From Candidatus Eiseniibacteriota bacterium (lineage in GTDB: Bacteria; Eisenbacteria; RBG-16-71-46; CAIMUX01), in contig CAIMUX010000106.1 in NCBI GenBank assembly GCA_903844735.1, positions 1-45,093 on the forward strand: 45,093 bases of DNA, read 5' to 3'. The position numbers and the translations under genes were made by a program. Shown piece after piece: positions 43,639 through 45,093 of the stretch (its first letter is position 1; each line of letters begins with the position of its first letter). Under the pieces are notes generated by a model. It did no database searches, was not told where the DNA came from, and was given only the letters and a program-made list of their open reading frames with translations.

Positions 43639-45093
43639 TCACTCTACGCGGTAGATGGTGATGTCATAACCCCCGTCATTGTCGCCAAACGAGCCCCAGC
43701 CATCGTTCAGAATCAGCTCAAACACCCCCGAGCAGGAGGGCTCGATGGATGTGTCACATGATACGTTCCGAACAACCTCGCAGAGTCGACCTACGACCCC
43801 GGCACCGTTGAGCCCTGGCCCGGGACAGCCGCAATTTGCTGGTAACGGCCCATAGCAGTCGCCGGGAGAGTAGCAGCCATCGCAATCGGTCCATGGATGG
43901 TCAAAGCCCATCCGTGATTGCCCCGTTGCCACAAGGTGGTACCGGGCTCCCACCTCCAGCACGGCCGTCGGTAGCCAAGCCCCCGAAGCTGCGTCAAGGT
44001 AGCCCGACCACACAGGAGTCAGCAGTGCGCAGGACTCACAGCCCACGTCGGCCCCAAGCCACGAGAACTGGCAGGCGGCTTGTGTCGTGATCGTGCAGGC
44101 GCCCGCGCCGATGCTGCAACAAGCGCCAGTCGGCAGCGGCTGCGGGCACTGGTTCGGCGAGCAATTCGTTCCGGCAGCCTGCCAAATGCTCGGCAACTCG
44201 CATGCCGCCTCGGTAGTCACGGTGCAGGTGCCGGCCGAGGTGCAGCACGCCGCCGTCGCTACGCACGGGTTCGGTGAGCAGATCGTCCCCGCGGTCTGCC
44301 AGGTGCTCCCAGGCGTACATCCCGCCTGAGTCGTCACCGTGCAACTGCCCGTGGGTGCGCAGCACGCTGCCGTCGCCACGCACCGGTTCGGCGAGCAGTT
44401 GGTCCCCGCGGCCTGCCAGGTGCTCCCAGGCGTACACCCCGCTTGGGTCGTCACCGTGCAACTTCCCGTAGGTGCGCAGCACGCCGCCGTCGCTACGCAG
44501 GGATTTGGTGAGCAGATCGTCCCCGCGGCCTGCCAGGTGCTCCCAGGCGTACACCCCGCTTGGGTCGTCACCGAGCAACTTCCCGTAGGTGCGCAGCACG
44601 CCGCCGTCGCTACGCAGAGATTCGGTGAGCAGTTCGTCCCCGCGGCTTGCCAGGTGCTCCCAGGCGTGCATCCGGCCTGAGCCGTCACCGTGCAACTGCC
44701 CGTGGGTGCGCAGCACGCCGCCGTCGCTACGCAGGGACTTGGTGAGCAGTTTGTCCCCGCGGCCTGCCAGGTGCTCCCAGGCGTACACCCCGCTTGGGTC
44801 GTCACCGTGCAGCTGCCCGTAGGCGCGCAGCACGCCGCCGTCGCTACGCACCGGTTCGGCGAGCAGTCCGATCCCGCAGCCTGCCAAGTGCTCGGCGACA
44901 GGCACCCGGCCTCGGTCGTCACGGTGCAGGCTCCCGCGGGGGCGCAGCAGGAGCCGGTCGGCTGCTGGCATAGATTCGGGTCGCAGACGCCGAACATGGT
45001 CCAGGTCCCCGTGCAGGAGGTCTGCAGCGTCACCGTACAGGTGCCATCCGCAGCGCAGCAGGAACCGGTCGGCTGGGCGCACGGGTTCGGGTC
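43639..45093 (-). CDS. Cys-rich tandem-repeat surface protein, incomplete at the window edge
   Basis: The frame is open to the last base of the window, so the N-terminus and any signal peptide lie outside. The visible part is nine Cys-rich units of about 39 residues, of the type CCAPTGSCTVTTQAGCTPGS then TWQAAGTNCSPNPCVATAA. A C-terminal domain of about 125 residues follows (YHLVATGQSRMGFDHPWTDC, ELILNDGWGSFGDNDGGYDI). Each unit has six or so cysteines, probably disulfide-bonded. Similar GACC/CCAPTG repeats occur in proteins of Planctomycetes and related groups (family knowledge, no search done). Likely a secreted or surface-attached protein. Confidence 0.8.
   Translation of the reverse strand, partial: DPNPCAQPTGSCCAADGTCTVTLQTSCTGTWTMFGVCDPNLCQQPTGSCCAPAGACTVTTEAGCLSPSTWQAAGSDCSPNRCVATAACCAPTGSCTVTTQAGCTPGSTWQAAGTNCSPSPCVATAACCAPTGSCTVTAQAGCTPGSTWQAAGTNCSPNLCVATAACCAPTGSCSVTTQAGCTPGSTWQAAGTICSPNPCVATAACCAPTGSCTVTTQAGCTPGSTWQAAGTNCSPNRCVATAACCAPTGSCTVTTQAGCTPGSTWQTAGTICSPNPCVATAACCTSAGTCTVTTEAACELPSIWQAAGTNCSPNQCPQPLPTGACCSIGAGACTITTQAACQFSWLGADVGCESCALLTPVWSGYLDAASGAWLPTAVLEVGARYHLVATGQSRMGFDHPWTDCDGCYSPGDCYGPLPANCGCPGPGLNGAGVVGRLCEVVRNVSCDTSIEPSCSGVFELILNDGWGSFGDNDGGYDITIYRVE
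44122..44949 (-). repeat. 117-bp tandem repeats within the Cys-rich gene
   Basis: Seven successive units occupy 44949-44833, 44832-44716, 44715-44599, 44598-44482, 44481-44365, 44364-44248 and 44247-44122. The first six are exactly 117 bases and the last is 126 bases and diverged. The five from 44832 to 44248 are nearly identical at the DNA level, differing at a few positions per unit. This indicates recent expansion or homogenisation. The repeat also holds the opposite strand open in places. Confidence 0.85.

Noticed and set aside
44122-44949. A CRISPR array
   Set aside because: The regular repetition is of 117-bp coding units without unique spacers, and no cas genes are present.
44036-45082. 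Long alternative frames on both strands in the 117-bp repeats
   Set aside because: They are open only because the repeat has few stops. The frame with regular cysteines and a sensible C-terminal domain is the coding one.

Overview
The window is high-GC bacterial DNA in a Gram-negative style. It carries TonB-type, PEP-CTERM and FlgD-like C-terminal sorting features, a DUF2723-like protein, M16 peptidase pairs and a Cys-rich repeat surface protein. This mix fits a high-GC member of the FCB superphylum or a neighbour such as Candidatus Eisenbacteria or Gemmatimonadota. That placement is an inference, because no rRNA or full marker gene is present. I see no CRISPR array, rRNA, complete tRNA, intact transposon or phage.

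Layout. 1-2.3 kb: a small membrane protein, a tRNA-3'-end-like remnant with an inverted repeat, a TPR/DUF2723-like gene (-) meeting a 5'-truncated anti-sigma-like fragment (+), then a near-consensus promoter driving a 20-codon ORF. 2.4-3.5 kb: rsgA. 3.7-4.5 kb: a mosaic of four unrelated gene fragments (receiver, patatin, EmrB N-terminus, EmrA C-terminus). 4.6-6.2 kb: citD-citC (-) with a promoter but no citE/citF. 6.4-8.6 kb: a flavin-reductase-like protein and a TPR-TonB protein. 8.8-11 kb: a GH35 beta-galactosidase-like gene that looks AT-richer than its surroundings. 11-14.8 kb: an NdvB-like GH94 phosphorylase module split over two ORFs coupled by ATGA. 15-18.3 kb: a PAS histidine kinase (-) divergent from a frameshifted receiver-HD regulator (+). 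18.4-20.7 kb: hpf and a BNR/sialidase-like secreted protein. 20.7-22.9 kb: a stand-alone acyltransferase whose upstream region holds seven imperfect 12-mers, and a PEP-CTERM protein. 23-24.7 kb: a second debris zone (rhodanese, IstB-like and phosphatidylserine-decarboxylase-like fragments). 24.7-29.2 kb: Nudix and SppA overlapping, TerC, and a DUF4097-type repeat protein. 29.5-33.8 kb: lctP, a GT2 transferase, an EmrE-like flippase and a GT-C membrane protein on one strand. 34.2-35.6 kb: a 3' remnant of an Fpg/Nei glycosylase, an EamA transporter and DUF2007. 35.8-39.1 kb: a multi-cofactor dehydrogenase fused from several subunits and its FAD partner. 39.4-42.6 kb: an M16 active/inactive pair. 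42.8-43.5 kb: a 5'-damaged cysE. 43.6 kb to the end: a Cys-rich protein with 117-bp tandem repeats, open at the window edge.

Functional themes are envelope and carbohydrate work (GH35, GH94, the lipid-linked sugar set, PEP-CTERM and repeat proteins), two-component signalling, and amino-acid oxidation. The striking overall pattern is intact operons alternating with short zones where truncated pieces of unrelated genes abut. The window may be a real decayed, recombining region or may contain assembly joins. Mapping reads across the junctions would decide between them.
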